Source: Thuidium tamariscinum (lineage: Eukaryota; Streptophyta; Bryopsida; Hypnales; Thuidiaceae). Taken from it: a DNA stretch of 64,000 nt. The notes below the pieces were generated by a model. The model worked only from the letters and a program-made list of their open reading frames with translations. It ran no database searches and was not told the origin of the DNA. Positions 36,038-48,350 of the stretch are shown here, one piece after another. The DNA lies in NCBI GenBank assembly GCA_947034885.2, contig OX344753.2, forward strand, positions 4,712,001 to 4,776,000, in the 5' to 3' direction. The position numbers were made by a program, and so were the translations under genes. The stretch's first letter is position 1, and every line of letters begins with the position of its first letter.

Positions 36038-36542
36038 TGTCATGGACGTGACATACAAGATAAGGACGTAAAACCAATGATCGACGAACAAAGATGAAGC
36101 TATGTGTGAAGCTATACATAGCAGTGGCGGTACCTTTAGGGACAAGCCATCGCCCTAATAGAAGTTTCTAAGAAGTTTACACCACCTTGCGCGACAAGTA
36201 AATTCACCTTGAAGGCAAAGCAAAGTAGTTTAGTTGACTTGGAGAACACTCCAAGTCGCCTTAGGCCTCAAGCAAGTTAGGTAACTTGTTCTTGAAGGCG
36301 AAGCAGGCTAGCCTACTTTTAAATTAGTATAAATAGAGAATTAAGAGACATTGTTTCTCACTCTCATCAATACCAATTGTACCTACTCTTATTCCAAGCA
36401 ATCCAAGTCTTGTTCTAGTACTTCTGACTTTAGTCTAGCTCTTATTGGAAGAATCTCCTCCATTCTAGTCTTGTTTGTAATTTTATTCGAGGAGTCCCCT
36501 CGATTCTGATCTCGGTTCCGTCCAAGAGTTGCGACCGCAACA
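36038..36542 (+). mobile_element. Solo LTR, 505 bp, with target duplication
   Basis: It starts TGTCATGGACGTGACA and ends GCGACCGCAACA (TG...CA). It is flanked by ATAAC on both sides (36033-36037 and 36543-36547), a perfect 5-bp target duplication. A TATA box, TATAAATA, lies at 36328-36335. No internal region remains, so the copy arose by recombination between two LTRs. Size and promoter layout suit a Ty1/copia or small gypsy LTR; the family is not determined. The matching flanks suggest a moderate to recent age. Confidence 0.85.
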
Positions 36543-36659
36543 ATAACCCTCTTGAAATCTTAAATTTTATATTAATATTTTATATTTTAATAGACTATAT
36601 TATATGAACTTTAAAAAAAACTCTTGTTGTTTGTTTGTTTTCCAGAGTTTATTCAATGA

Positions 36660-38580
36660 AAAACAAACCAAGGAATCCAGATGGTTTGAAAAAAAGAAAA
36701 AAGTCTATTTAAGATGAAATGGAGGACCCTTTTGAGACGTTTAATATGACAAATTTATACATCATTAATGACTCACACTATTGTTTGTATTGTGACAAGT
36801 ACATGCTTGAATATCCTTAACATTTTAAGATACATTTCACCTCTAATGCGCATTATAAAAATGTGACAGTTTATAATGTATTGCCAAGGTTATTGAGGTA
36901 TAGTGTTGACTGGTTAGATGGAGAAATAAAACTATACTGTGCAGAATATAATGAAATATTTGCTAGTAAGGTAAAAGATGTTCTACGTCATGTTAAGAAA
37001 CATGGGGCATTAGCACAAGCTATAGTCTCAGGAGGTGAAGGAGATTTTAATCAAAATTATCTATTAAAACAATTTAAAATGTCAAAGATTTAGCAAGCAA
37101 ACTTTAAGTTTACAAATGATGGACTTAATACTCAATTTCTGAGTTATGAAAGAATTGTGGATCCTATTACTCCTTAGAAGAATTCCTCACCTAACTCATT
37201 TCTAGCAAACCTCAAAAATAATGTTTTTTCAAAGCAAGAGTTGTTTTTTCTTGCCAAAGTTACTTCTTTTTTAAAAATAAAAAGCAATAAAGTTACAAGA
37301 GCAGGAAAAAAACAAAGTTTCAAAATGAAGGCTTTTGAAATGCGTTATGCAAGAGGTGATTTTGGCTAGTAAGGGTGTTTTTTTGATATTTTTTTAAGAT
37401 TTTAATATTATTATATGATGTATAAACAGGTACAAACACCAATTTAAGGATATTTATAAACTTTCCAAGGAGTTTATATCATTTGTAGCTGAGCGTATAC
37501 AACAACATTATCCAGGGATTTTTCAACACTTGGAGAGGATCATGCAAATTGAAGGATTGTCAATTTGTCACGCGAAGTGACATCGGGACCATCTAATATC
37601 GGATTGTAGTGTTAAAGGGATTCATATGAGAGTTTATCTTAGTCTTGGATGGTTTTCATCCAAATGTTGGAGTTCATTCATCTTAGGATTTGAGTGTTTA
37701 GGTGGAGAGAGCTTATTGACTTGACATTGTTGTCAAGTCAAATTTTGTGAGCATTTTTGAGAGAATTGTGTATTTATGCTTTGCTTGAAGATGATGGTTC
37801 TATTATTTAGTAAAGCTTCACTTCTTTTCTTATGTTTACACTCTTTAATTCTTCCTTTGTGGAGTGAGAGCCCTTGACTTTGTATGTGTAGATTCATGGT
37901 TTCTCTTTGAGGGTGTATTTATTATATATTCTTGTTTAGTTTTTGATTGCATATTTAGTGTTAGTTATGGCACTCAATTTGTTGTGTGCTATGATTTTTA
38001 TTTACACGACAATTGCTGCAGCTACAATTGACAATTCACCTTTTACCTCTTTTGCATTAATAAGAGACTACAATTGTCGGTCTCATCAAGGTAAAAACAA
38101 CTACGACCTTGGATTTATTTTATGGTTGAAAGAAGATAAATTTTTATGTTTATTTAATATTTGAAATTTTATTTATAAATATTTTTATAAGTTTATTAAT
38201 CAAATCTTTTTATTATTACAGATGATAATGAAATAGAGGATGAAGATGTTCTCTTTGGAATCTCAGAGCTAAATTGTACTTTTATTCCTAGACACAGAGA
38301 TATTTTATGCTTTCATCCTCGTGATCTATCACATTGTACTAGGGCTTTTAGAAAAAAGGCTCCCTTGAGATAGCTTTTTTGCAAAAAGCATCTTTATTTT
38401 GCCAACTAAAACAGCGTTTAGATTTGAAAGATGACGAGGTGCTAACTACAATTATTCCAAAGTCTAGGAACACCTTAGAGAAAGTGATTACAAAAACTAA
38501 AAATGTTTATCTTGGTAAGAAGACTTTATATTTAGAAGCCTTACAGAGAGGAACAATGTCAATTCTGAACATTTGAACGT
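36660..38580 (+). pseudogene. Decayed multi-exon gene, family unknown
   Basis: Coding-like blocks with splice-like ends lie at about 36660-37370, 37430-37555, 38022-38090, 38222-38372 and 38379-38576. The first reads through a zinc-finger-like segment (HYCLYCDKYMLEYP, later FKIHFTSNAH) and VYNVLPRLLRYSVDWLDGE. The second gives FISFVAERIQQHYPGIFQHL. The third gives SFALIRDYNCRSHQ. The fourth is acidic (DDNEIEDEDVLFGI) with ILCFHPRDLSHCTRAF. The last is KNVYLGKKTLYLEALQRG. In-frame stops (for example after MLEYP, FKMSKI and RKKAPLR) show it is broken. I do not recognise the family. The zinc finger and the setting suggest a transposon-encoded or domesticated DNA-binding protein, but this is a guess. 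Confidence 0.5.
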
Positions 38581-38599
38581 ATAAAAAGTACCTTCATTT

Positions 38600-39130
38600 C
38601 AACCATGTTATTGGTCCCTATGCTTGCTTGAAATTTACTTAATGTGTGTTGGCTCTCCTTCACTAAGAATACTCAGAAACCTTAAGGCTATATGGCCTTT
38701 CATTCAAGGCTCTTCTCTTTGAATTATATGGATCTTCAGAAATAGTAAGGTGTTTTTCAAGTTCAATAGCCTCTAGACTTAACTCATCAAGCGATTTCGA
38801 AGGTTTTCCTCGACACAAGATGAGCAACTTAATGTAAGGCTGATATTGCAGCCAAGAACTATCTTTTAGAAGCTTCATCCATCTTAGCCAAATTCGACAG
38901 GACTTGGCTCAAATCTACAATTCTCATTTACAAGATGAGTGATAGAGTTGTCTATAACAATTAACAAGAAGGGTCCTCCTATTTATCATTTCATTTAATT
39001 TTCAATTTTTCTTTTTTGTCCTTTGTCTTGGTGATCTACTCCCTTGAGTTGCCAGCTTGTTGGCTTGGTAGTATTGTATCGTGGTATCCTTTTTAATGCA
39101 ATAGCTCGTCCAGTTATTCAAAAAAAAAAT
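38600..39130 (+). repeat. Possible 5'-truncated LINE tail
   Basis: The stretch ends GTATCCTTTTTAATGCAATAGCTCG and, shortly after, TTATTC followed by a run of A (about 39120-39129). That resembles the 3' ends of plant L1-type LINEs. No reverse transcriptase segment is present and no target duplication was established, so this is weak. A (TA)n microsatellite follows at about 39175-39212. Confidence 0.3.
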
Positions 39131-39168
39131 TACCTTTATTAATGAAGATGAATATATTTTATTACTTG

Positions 39169-39212
<44 letters not shown>

Positions 39213-40415
39213 CAAATGGATAACCAATGGATAACCATTGCATTAAAAAACTAAACCTATTATAACTAAGCCAAAAGCTAGATGAATGAATGGATTAGGG
39301 TAAAGAAAAAAACAACATGAGGATGAGCCCTGTTTGTTTTACAAAATCCTACCACCCTGCCTACTAATAAAATTGTAGATGATTTTGTTTTTTGAGCAAT
39401 TAGAGTATTTAAAAAATAATTATAATATTAATTTTATAGGATTCATTTTTTAATCAAATTTTAATAATTTATCAAAAAAAATTTCAACAGATTAGAATTT
39501 CTTCCTATTCTAATGTCAACATCAAAATTAATGTACTACAACTAATAAAAAAACTATTAATAATATAGCTTCCTTGATTATCTTAATTATATTTTTCTAT
39601 TTAATCATTTTTTAGGTAAATGAAAATCCATATAGACAAAACATCATTTTAAAGGACTTTATTTATATCAAAAATATAACCATTGGAGAATTAGTGAATT
39701 ATTGATCATTTCAAGGAATTTTTTTTATAACATTCATCATCTAATTAGTTGATGGTTGAATACTTGAATTAAGGGTAATATTTTATGTATCTACCAATAT
39801 TGGACAAATGAAAATATTATCCTTCTTCTAAATTCAAGATAAGACAAAGAAAAATTTGGTTTTGTTTTACAAATAGGTCTCAATTAAGTGTAATTACCAT
39901 CTAATAGAGACCTTAAAGTCCTTTTACTGAAATAAAAAGTTATAGATCTTTTAGATTAAACTTTGGATTTATTATAAAGTAGAATTAAGAATAATATAAG
40001 ATGATTAGAAATACAATAAATTTTGTAGGATTTTTATTTTTTTAAAATAAAGATGAAATTGGAGACTAAGGTAGAAGGTCCTAAAATGAAACATTTAAGA
40101 GCTAGAAATAGTTTTAGAAGGTAAAACATCTTGAAATATTTTTCAGTGAATTTTCCTTAAAACATAGGTGGAATTAATATCTTTCTAACGGATTTTTGTT
40201 TATTTTTGAGCTTTGAAGAATTAGTTATAAAATTTTGAAGTTGAAGTATTATAGAGCCCTAAAATAGAGCACTACTAGAAATGTACAGAATTTGTACATT
40301 GCCAAAGGCTATGAAAAAGCAACTATTTTGTTCTTTGAATATTTTATTAAAATAACTATTGCATGTTTCCTTATTCGAACAAGGCATTTGATTTCAAAAA
40401 AATCTCTAGATATTA
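39213..40415. other. AT-rich intergenic DNA
   Basis: No gene or ordered repeat. A CACTACTAGAAATG phrase at 40270 resembles the outer end of a CACTA-type element, but no partner end was found. Confidence 0.4.
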
Positions 40416-40419
40416 TTAA

Positions 40420-41356
40420 CCCCTAAAGCCCTGACTATGTTTTCACCCAAAAATGCTCCAAAACTGCCATTTCTAATACAAGTGCAATTTTTTTTTAAAA
40501 CACATTTTTGACTCATGTAACCGTAGGATCTTGTAGTAAGGTGGTTTGTAAACATGTGGAAAAAATTTCAGAAATTTCCACCGTGTAGATTGCAAGATAT
40601 AAGCATTTGAATTGACAAAAATTGTTTTTTTATCCCTGCGAAAATCCGGGCAGCTGCACTTCACAAGGTCACATTTGTGTGAAAAAACTTCAAAATGGTG
40701 GTTACTCTTTGAATTCATACTTCAATTCAAGTTTGCTACATTCTCAAAAAATTTCAAACCATTTGGAATTGTACAACATATAGGAAAAAATAAGTAAGTA
40801 GAAAGAAGTAAAAAATGAGCCAAAATACTAAATTGAGAACATTTAATTCATGGAATTGAAAATTTTCAATCCCAATGGTTAAGATGTTGTAATAAACAAT
40901 CTACACCTTATATTTTTATTTTTTCCAAAAATAAGAAAAATTGAATTAAATGAAGAATTTCAAACTTTTTTTGGACTGTAGAGATTCTGTAATTGGCCAC
41001 AAACCACCCCAAACTCAAAATCTTCATAACTTTTGACTCATTGATCGGAATGGATTGATTCAAATCTTCCCATGTCTGTATAAACCTAAAGAACCAATTT
41101 GAAATTTCACTTTTTAAAAAGAAGTTTTTTTGAAGAAGTTTTTTCAGCTGCCTGGGTTGCCCGCCGAGTAAAGGAAACAACATATCCTGCTATAAATTTT
41201 TAACCGGGAAGTCAAAAGTTATGAAAATTGTCAGGCTTTAAAGGTACTCCTTGGGCACACATTGTATCAAAATTTCAAAGAAAAAAAAAAATCCATCCGT
41301 AGTGAGCTGCCCAAAAAATTTATAATCTCAAAAAACAGGGTTCAGGGCTTTAGGGG
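40420..41356. mobile_element. TTAA-flanked TIR element (piggyBac-like MITE), copy 1
   Basis: The termini are inverted repeats: CCCCTAAAGCCCTGA at the left, and TCAGGGCTTTAGGGG at the right ending 41356. TTAA stands on both sides (40416-40419 and 41357-41360). A TTAA target and CCC ends are the signature of piggyBac elements; because the repeat itself borders TTAA, a TA or TTA target cannot be ruled out. Length is 937 bp. It holds no transposase, and the open frames inside are short and not shared with copy 2. A second copy lies at 53218-54141 in the same orientation. Confidence 0.7.
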
Positions 41357-41360
41357 TTAA

Positions 41361-43500
41361 AGGAGATACTCAAAATGAAAAGAAGTAAAATCCTGTCTCT
41401 ACTTCCAAGAAAGAAGAATCAACTAGCAATTCAAAAGATACACAAGTAAACATTTTTTTTGGTCTTCACATTCTACATTCATTGTGATCTAGAAGAAAGA
41501 TTTATAAAATTATAACAACTCATAACATATTTTCCTAACAATCTTGTTGCTTTTATGATACTTCAAATATATTTATAGATAACATAACATGTGTAGAATG
41601 TTCTATTAATGAATCTACATCTTATCCAATACTTTGTATAATAATCCATTGTGGAAAAAAAATGAATTTATAATATAGCTATATATTTTATTCATTTATT
41701 TCCAAATCAATTATTACAAATATTGAAAAAAGATGTATATTAAATTAATAGAGTTTTTATAGCATGAATAGAAGTTTACATACATCTTACAAATATATTT
41801 TTGAAGTCCATCAATTGAACAACATATATAATTGTCATATTATTACAAATGCGTAAACTTCCTTCAAATATTTGGAAATTGGAGTCTATTCAACTAGTAC
41901 ATATATACTCCCTATATTACTTCAAATAAATAAATTCAAAAGTGTTGAATGCACATCTCATGAATTGATGAAATTTATAAAAAAATTTGAATGACAATTT
42001 GAAGTTTAAATGGAAAAAAATATAAATGAGATTAAGAAACCAAAAAGAAAGTTTATATTTATAACACTAGTACCTACTTTATTTTGTATGACAATGAAAC
42101 TCTTCGTTAATATTGGGACAAACTTAGAGACACACTAGAAGTAGATGTACCTTGTGACCCAAAAAACCTTTAGAGTCCTTATTGATGACGTTTTCACAAA
42201 TATTCAATCTAGTAGGGAATTAATTTTTAAATTGATAAATAAAAAGAAATAAATTTAAATGCCCATGGCATCAATATTCAAGAAAAATAAACTTTCAATG
42301 AAGAACTATTTTTAACAATTTTTTGTTCATTTAAAAAAAAAAAATTCTTATATAAAATAGGGGTGTGAAAGTTATTTTCAGCTCTACAGTGTATTTTTTT
42401 ACTTCAAAAATTTGTAACTAATTATAATTAACACATAAAAATATCAATAATTCAAATTATAAACTTTCAAAGTAAGGCAATATTCTCATATTTTTTTCTT
42501 CTCTTCTATTTAAATTTTAGGATGTAAAATAGGGGGTCCAAAATCTTAACACACGTGGTGTCTAAAGATTACTCTAAGTGATCTTCTTGTGGGTATCATT
42601 CATGAAACTTAGGTCTATGTTATCCACATTATTTTGAAATTATATCCTTCTCTATTATTTCTTAAAATTTGAAGTACTTTCGATTTGTATTTGCTTTCAA
42701 AATGTTTTTGGTTCAAGTAGTTAGGGGAGGCTTTAGACTTACCATGATTAGTTTGTTTCACAAAATTTTATGTTTTTTGGACAATTTAGGTTTAGGGATC
42801 TCCAAAATCCCTTGGATGTGATTTTAACATATTTTTTTCCTTGAAGCACTAAAGGTGGGGTAGGGTGTACTTTCCCATTTTTTTTCCACTTAACATATTT
42901 CCTATTATTTTTTCCATTCCTATTTTTTATCATTTTCTATTTTATTTCCCCCCTACTTTCTTTCCTTTTCCTTTTTTTTGGGACTTAACATATTTTTCAC
43001 TTTATTTATTTCCTATCTTTTTTTCAATTTAACATATTATTTACTTTTATCCTTTCCTATTTTTTTCCTCGAATTTTTGGACTTTGAACATACCTCATTT
43101 TCTTAAAATTTTCCATAAAGGGGGCTTCAACCTATTTTTCATTTTTGTCTTGTTTTCATTATTTTCCTTTTCAATTTCTTCTATATGATTTGTTTGTCTT
43201 TAATCTTTGTATTTGCCTTTTTCACTTTACTTTTTATTTCTGATAATGAAATAAGGGTATTCAAAATTGTTTCTCATTGCAAAATTTAAGTAATGGTACC
43301 GGTCCCTATAATACCATGAATTCCAAAATTAGTTAAAAATAAGGACCATTTAAATGGTTGTGAAAATATAAATACCCCCCCCCTTTAAAAAACAACATGA
43401 TATCCAAAAATTCATAGGGAGTGACCTCTCTGTGCCAGAGATGTACACGGTTTTATGTACAGGATTGCATGTCTTTTTGCCTATTCATGAATTTTTCCTT
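41361..43500. other. AT-rich intergenic DNA
   Basis: No gene recognised. Around 42810-43060 the phrase TTAACATATTT recurs irregularly within T-rich, polypyrimidine sequence (42826, 42892, 42987, 43031). A nine-C run lies at about 43375-43383. Confidence 0.4.
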
Positions 43501-44350
43501 TGCATATATATAGGGGCTCGTTCAAGTGTGAAGCATTTCAATTAGAGGTCATTTGGATTCATTCCACAATATTGTGATCTTATAAGTGGAGAACCAAGTA
43601 CAACAATAGCGGGGGAAAGTATGAAACGTCCCCTTCTTTATAGCATTCCTCTCAAAGAACATAATGTAGCTGATCCCAATCTTGGAATTCTGAACTTGGG
43701 AGGACAATGGATAAACTCTCTTATAAAAAATGATGAAGTGAAATTAGGTATAATTCAACTCCAAGATGCAACCTAGGTAAATCAACAAAAATCAACAAAA
43801 ATCTTAGAGCTCCAACAAATTCTATTCCTACTATTGAATCTTGTAAGTTTTCTCAAAGCTTCTTTAGTACAAGTAAAAATTTGTTTTTTGTTTTCAAATA
43901 GTTTGTTTTCTACAGTTGGTTCACTTGAATTCAAAGGTCATGCTCTCATTATACAAATAAATAAAATCTTGGCAATAAGTCTCAACATTTTGATATGTTC
44001 AAGCTCAAACATTCACATTTGAAAAGAGCTGTTGATCTCTCACTTGACAATGGAGAGGGAAGGAAAAAACTTGCGCTGAATAACATAGGGAAAGAAAATG
44101 CCCTTACACTAAGTGATGTAGCTCTTAATGGGAAATATGATGGAAAAGTTAGACTTCGAAGTAGGGCTCTCAATTCAGGCTATAGAATAGGTAAAGGTAA
44201 AAACAAAGAATACTAAGCAGAAGGCTAGTGAACAGCTTGCATTTATATCTGTATGTAGAGTGGCAACTTGAGTTGGAACAAAGAAAAGATTAAAAAAAAT
44301 AGAGCGTCTTGTGTTCAAGCAATTTGTTAGTCAACTCAGTGAGTATACAT
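43500..44350 (+). pseudogene. Possible exon remnants of an unidentified gene
   Basis: A TATA-like CATATATATAGGGG stands at 43502-43515. A block at 43546-43776, opening after AATTAG and closing at CTAG|GTAAAT, reads as a compact globular segment (SFGFIPQYCDLISGEPS, then KRPLLYSIPLKEHNVADP and GQWINSLIKNDEVKLG). A second block at about 43990-44190, closing at AATAG|GTAAAG, is basic (FKLKHSHLKRAVDLS, then RKKLALNNIGKENAL). A third near 44260-44330 ends RLVFKQFVSQLS before GTGAGT. Codon quality and splice signals suggest former exons. I cannot name the family and the blocks may belong to different things. Confidence 0.35.
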
Positions 44351-44695
44351 TTACTTTTCTATGAATCTTTTATCATTTCAAGTACCAATAGTGGAGCTAC
44401 TAAGGTGAATTCAGTCTACATTTGTATAGCTTGGTCTTGTTTTTGTTGTAGTTTCAAATTTCATGCACATGTCTTTGTAGTTGAATTTGAATTAAAGATA
44501 ATGTGATTGTAGAGGATTTTAAGCCTAATGGCGCAAATGGAATTTTGTCATCTATGACAACATGTTCAAAATGAGGGCTTTAAACCAATTCTTTTGGGAA
44601 GAATGAGGTCTAGCCTCATTCTAATTGAATCAAAGGGTATAGCATGCATATTTGAATGAGATTAGGGCTCAATTTCCTACATATTAGACGAAGTA
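44351..44695. other. Intergenic DNA
   Basis: Lies between the exon remnants and the TIR element at 44696. No gene or ordered repeat recognised. Confidence 0.35.
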
Positions 44696-45417
44696 GGGAT
44701 GATTGCAAGAAACACCTGCCGATTTTGTTGCGTTTGGCTGATTTTTTCAAGAGTACCTTAAAATTAAAAAATTAATTTCTTTTAAATTTAAAAAATATGA
44801 CTTATGTATACACCTTTCAGATGAAGGTACCCATAGAAGGAATTGCATAGAAAAATTGTCTAAGTAGGAGAACTAGAAAGTGCCAAGTCCCAAGAAAATA
44901 TATACTTTGACGTTTTAATTAGGGAAAAATAGAAAAATTATGTAAATTCACAAAATCAAAACTGGAAATTTGCAACAACTCTATAGAGATGGTCATTCAT
45001 CAAAAAAATCACTAAAATAATACTTTATAGGTTTCAAAATGCAAGCAAAAAGAAGCTCACTTTGTAGACTTCCAATAAACATAAAATAACTTTTTTCAAA
45101 ATCCCTCGGGTAGAAAGTTGTAAGTCTACTAGAATACCATCTCATCCAAATTTCATCTCAAAATCATTAAAAAAAGGTACTCCTCAGTGACTCAAAACCC
45201 TTAAACTACTAAGTGTGACATTCAATTGGGGTCTATTTTTGGATAGTAAACTATTTTTGAAAATTATGAAAAAATTTGGAAAGGTGTATGATAGTTATGA
45301 GTACCTTCTCCATAAATCTTGAGTCATTTGGAGCCAAAACATAGAAGTTATGGCCAAAAAACAAATCAACACACTATGTGTGACAAAAAATAGGACAAGT
45401 GTTTCTTGCAATTGCCC
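44696..45417. mobile_element. Non-autonomous TIR element, copy 1 (722 bp)
   Basis: The left end GGGATGATTGCAAGAAACAC and the right end GTGTTTCTTGCAATTGCCC are inverted repeats with few differences. A second copy (48351-49082) has the same ends and the inverted body: GTAGGAGAACTAG near 44862 here, its complement near 48890 there. No coding sequence. The target duplication is not clear, so the superfamily is open. Confidence 0.65.
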
Positions 45418-46084
45418 ATAGATAAAATACCTATTCTTCTGTGAAATACTAAGAAAAAAATATGGAAATTCACTACTATAGTGTCATACTTTAACTCCTC
45501 AATTTATGTAAGGATGAATTTTAATTCAAAAAAATTTATATAAACATTCTCTCCTCAAAGCTACTTTGTGAGTTTTGTCAAGTTTGAGGTTCTTTTTGAC
45601 AAATAAATTAGTCTTTCTATGATATTTATAAATAAATGTAAAACTTTTAGAAATGGAAGAAAATGATAATATACTTAAGCTGCTAATGATTTAAAAAAAT
45701 TAGAATTCACTTGAGTATATTCATTTTGAAATTCAAATATAAATGGTGCATTAGGCTTAAAGATTAGTGATGACATTTGTATTTTTTATGATTTTGGTAG
45801 TCTTGAATGGCTTCTCTACTCATGTATAAGAAGCTGGGGATGAGATTTTCACTCATACAGTCATTTGAGCTCAAGTGTTTATGTTGTGGTTTCACATTAT
45901 ATCTCATTGCCTTTGTTCTTATAGTTCAATTTGTTGTTTACCAAGATATCTAATTGGCCGCTTACCAAGTCAAAATTACAAAAATTCCTTAATTTTGAAA
46001 ATTAAATGGTGGATTAGAGGAAAAAAAAGTTTCCTTTCTTCTCTACCAAATTATTGACTAGGATGCTACGATCTCAGTGGGAGG
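45418..46084. other. Intergenic DNA
   Basis: AT-rich, no recognised gene. Short open frames near 45875-46057 lack support. Confidence 0.4.
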
Positions 46085-46398
46085 ATCTGAGACTAGGGGA
46101 GGACACTTCCTGTTTTTTAATAACCTACGTGCGGCGGAATATAGGGTACATTTAAATAATCTTAGGTAAAATTTATAAAAAATTTACATATAAAATAGGG
46201 GACATTAAAAAGGCAAAGTGTTTTAAAAATAAAATAGGAATGATAATATGGCTGATTTTTCCGCTTTATGGTAAAATAGGGGCTCTTTTAATGTTGCCAA
46301 GTAATGATTACAAGTAATTGATAGCCCTCCTAAAAATACCCCACCACCGCACGTGGGTCCCCCAAATATACAAGAAGTGTCCTCCCTGGGATCTGAGA
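46085..46398. mobile_element. MITE, 314 bp, with long imperfect TIRs
   Basis: The left end ATCTGAGACTAGGGGAGGAC continues ACTTCCTGT; the right end is the complement of ATCTCAGATCCCAGGGAGGA continuing CACTTCTTGT. The similarity goes on inward (ACGTGCGGCGG against ACGTGCGGTGG), so the arms are about 75 bp. No coding sequence; target duplication not resolved. Confidence 0.55.
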
Positions 46399-46894
46399 TG
46401 GAGTCATGATGCGCTTATGAAGCTCAAACATATAGAGAGCAACTTAGATATTAGTTACAATTTGTGGCAAGAGGATTGGATGGTTGGCAAAGACGACTAG
46501 CTGGCGGATGGCTATTAGGTTGACAAATCTCAAGGATTTATCGGTGAGGTTGGAGATAATGCCGCAGTATTGGTTTCTCATCTTGTCTTAAATCCCTCCA
46601 CGCAGGTGACTAATAGTAACAATGAAGGCCCCTCCCCCCCATCAATACCCTCCTCGTGTCGGATGCAAAAAATTGAGATCCCCTCAACTTAAAATTAAAT
46701 TAGGTGGGCTTGGACTTAGACTTTATTTCACCGATACTATCGTTCTGAAACTTTCAAACAAGTTTCTATTATCACACTACCTTTTTGTGATTCCCCAAGC
46801 CATCCTTTAATTAAATTTTTTAATGGAATTAGAATAGAGGCAGTAGTTACTATTTTATATACCTTTGTGATTTGGAGTGTAGGGTGCTTGAAGA
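46399..46894. other. Unassigned DNA between MITEs
   Basis: Somewhat less AT-rich than its surroundings. No gene recognised; short open frames here (for example 46318-46500, overlapping the MITE) match nothing I know. Confidence 0.35.
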
Positions 46895-47963
46895 CACTAT
46901 CAGAAAATATGCATTCAAATCAACAAAAAATCAACAAAAAAGTGTCGATATGGTTTAGCAGTTATTTGTAGCCTTGAACGCGTTGACTTGAATAGTATTC
47001 AAGAAAATATAGTTCATTTTTTTGTTGATTTGAACATTTATGAGAAAAATTTGAAAACAAATTTTTTTTCAGCCAATCAAAATCTGCTACGTGGCATATG
47101 CCATTTGCCACCTAAGCAACCTGCCATGCAGGCGGCTGCCACCTCCAAGGTTGGAATCTTGGACATCATGGTTGAGGTTCAAGGCCCTTAATCATTACAC
47201 CATGCATAATCTTAAGTGATTACAAAGGAAATTAGTTTTCCTTATGAAGTTCTTTCAATTGTTTTTTCTTCATTTAGTTAAAATCAATAGACTTTAGTAG
47301 CTATTTATACATAGAAAAACAACTTTTTCGAAAAACTTTCAACTAATAAAAGTTGTTGTATATAACAAACTTTCATTTCCAAAAATCCTTTTGAGATTTT
47401 AAGTCTCTAATAAAAAGTTATAAACAAAACTCAGAAACAAAACTCAGAGAAGGTTTCTTAAAATATCAAATACAATGTCCTCTTTAACGCTTCTCTGATT
47501 TTCGTTCATAACTTTTGATTGAAAACTCGAAATCTCAAACAGATTTTTTGAAAATGAAAGATATTATTATTTTGCAACTTTTTTTAGTTAAAAGTTTTTT
47601 CGAAAAAATTGTTTTACTATAAAAAATTGGCCACCAAAGTTTGTTGATGTTAAAAAACATTGAATTTTGAATGATTGACTTAAGGAAAAGCATTTGTTTT
47701 TACATAAAATTTCAAGCACAGTTATTTAAACATCGCTTAAATAAAGAAACTTATTTGAAACTTTTGTAAGTGCTAATTAACAAATAAGTGTTAAATTTTT
47801 TGTTGATTTGAATGTTGCACTACTCAAATCAACAAAAAATTTGTCACTGTTTTGTTAACTACTGCAAAATCAACAAAATAATATAAAAATGGTTGATATA
47901 GTACTCAAATTAACAAAAATTTGATGATTTTTTTGTTGATTTGGGCATTGTTTTCTAATTGTG
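46895..47963. mobile_element. CACTA-like non-autonomous element, copy 1
   Basis: The ends are CACTATCAGAAAATATGC at 46895 and the complement of CACAATTAGAAAACAATGCC ending 47963, followed inward on both sides by AAATCAACAAAAAATC-type repeats. CACTA termini with subterminal repeats are typical of CACTA (En/Spm) derivatives. The interior holds a worn foldback (about 47280-47640, AGAAAAACAACTTTTTCGAAAA against its complement) and a tRNA-like module on the minus strand (about 47150-47210). Same family as 51183-52337. No transposase. Confidence 0.6.
47150..47212 (-). other. tRNA-like (pol III A/B box) module, copy 1
   Basis: In minus sense GGTGTAATGATTAAGGGCC (box A-like) is followed about 45 bases later by AGATTCCAACC (box B-like). 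It aligns with the better-kept copy at 51939-52001. It is not a functional tRNA: the acceptor and anticodon stems do not close. Confidence 0.45.
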
Positions 47964-48350
47964 AAAGGGGAATAGAATTTAGCGACTTGAACAATGTATA
48001 AGCCATAAAGTATCAATTTTAAATATGAACGTCTATTTTCACTTTCACTTTTGGTTAAATTTAAGGTGTAAAAGTGCTTGATGTTTTGTATGTAACTTAG
48101 GTAGATGTAATGTGGTTGTATTTTATTTGTGAATGTGGCTAATACCATAGCACAAATGAAAATTGGTGATCTTGTTTGTATGATGTTTCAATTAGTTTTT
48201 GCAATGTAGGATTCTTTTACAAGTGCAACAAATGGCGGTACTACTTACAATGACATAATATTAAAACAGTTTATGAACATATTTAGGTGATTTTGCACTT
48301 GTGCATAGCAAGGGTTTTATGTAGAGCTCAATTTGAATGATTGCAATAGT
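47964..48350. other. Intergenic DNA
   Basis: No gene, RNA or repeat recognised. Confidence 0.35.

Noticed and set aside
36000-36060. Link between the TGTCATGG start at 36038 and the TGTCATGG end of the LTR at 29279
   Set aside because: The eight-base match is at opposite LTR ends and does not continue; coincidence.
40908-41183. 91-codon frame inside the TTAA-flanked element
   Set aside because: Not open in the sister copy at 53218-54141, so not the element's gene.
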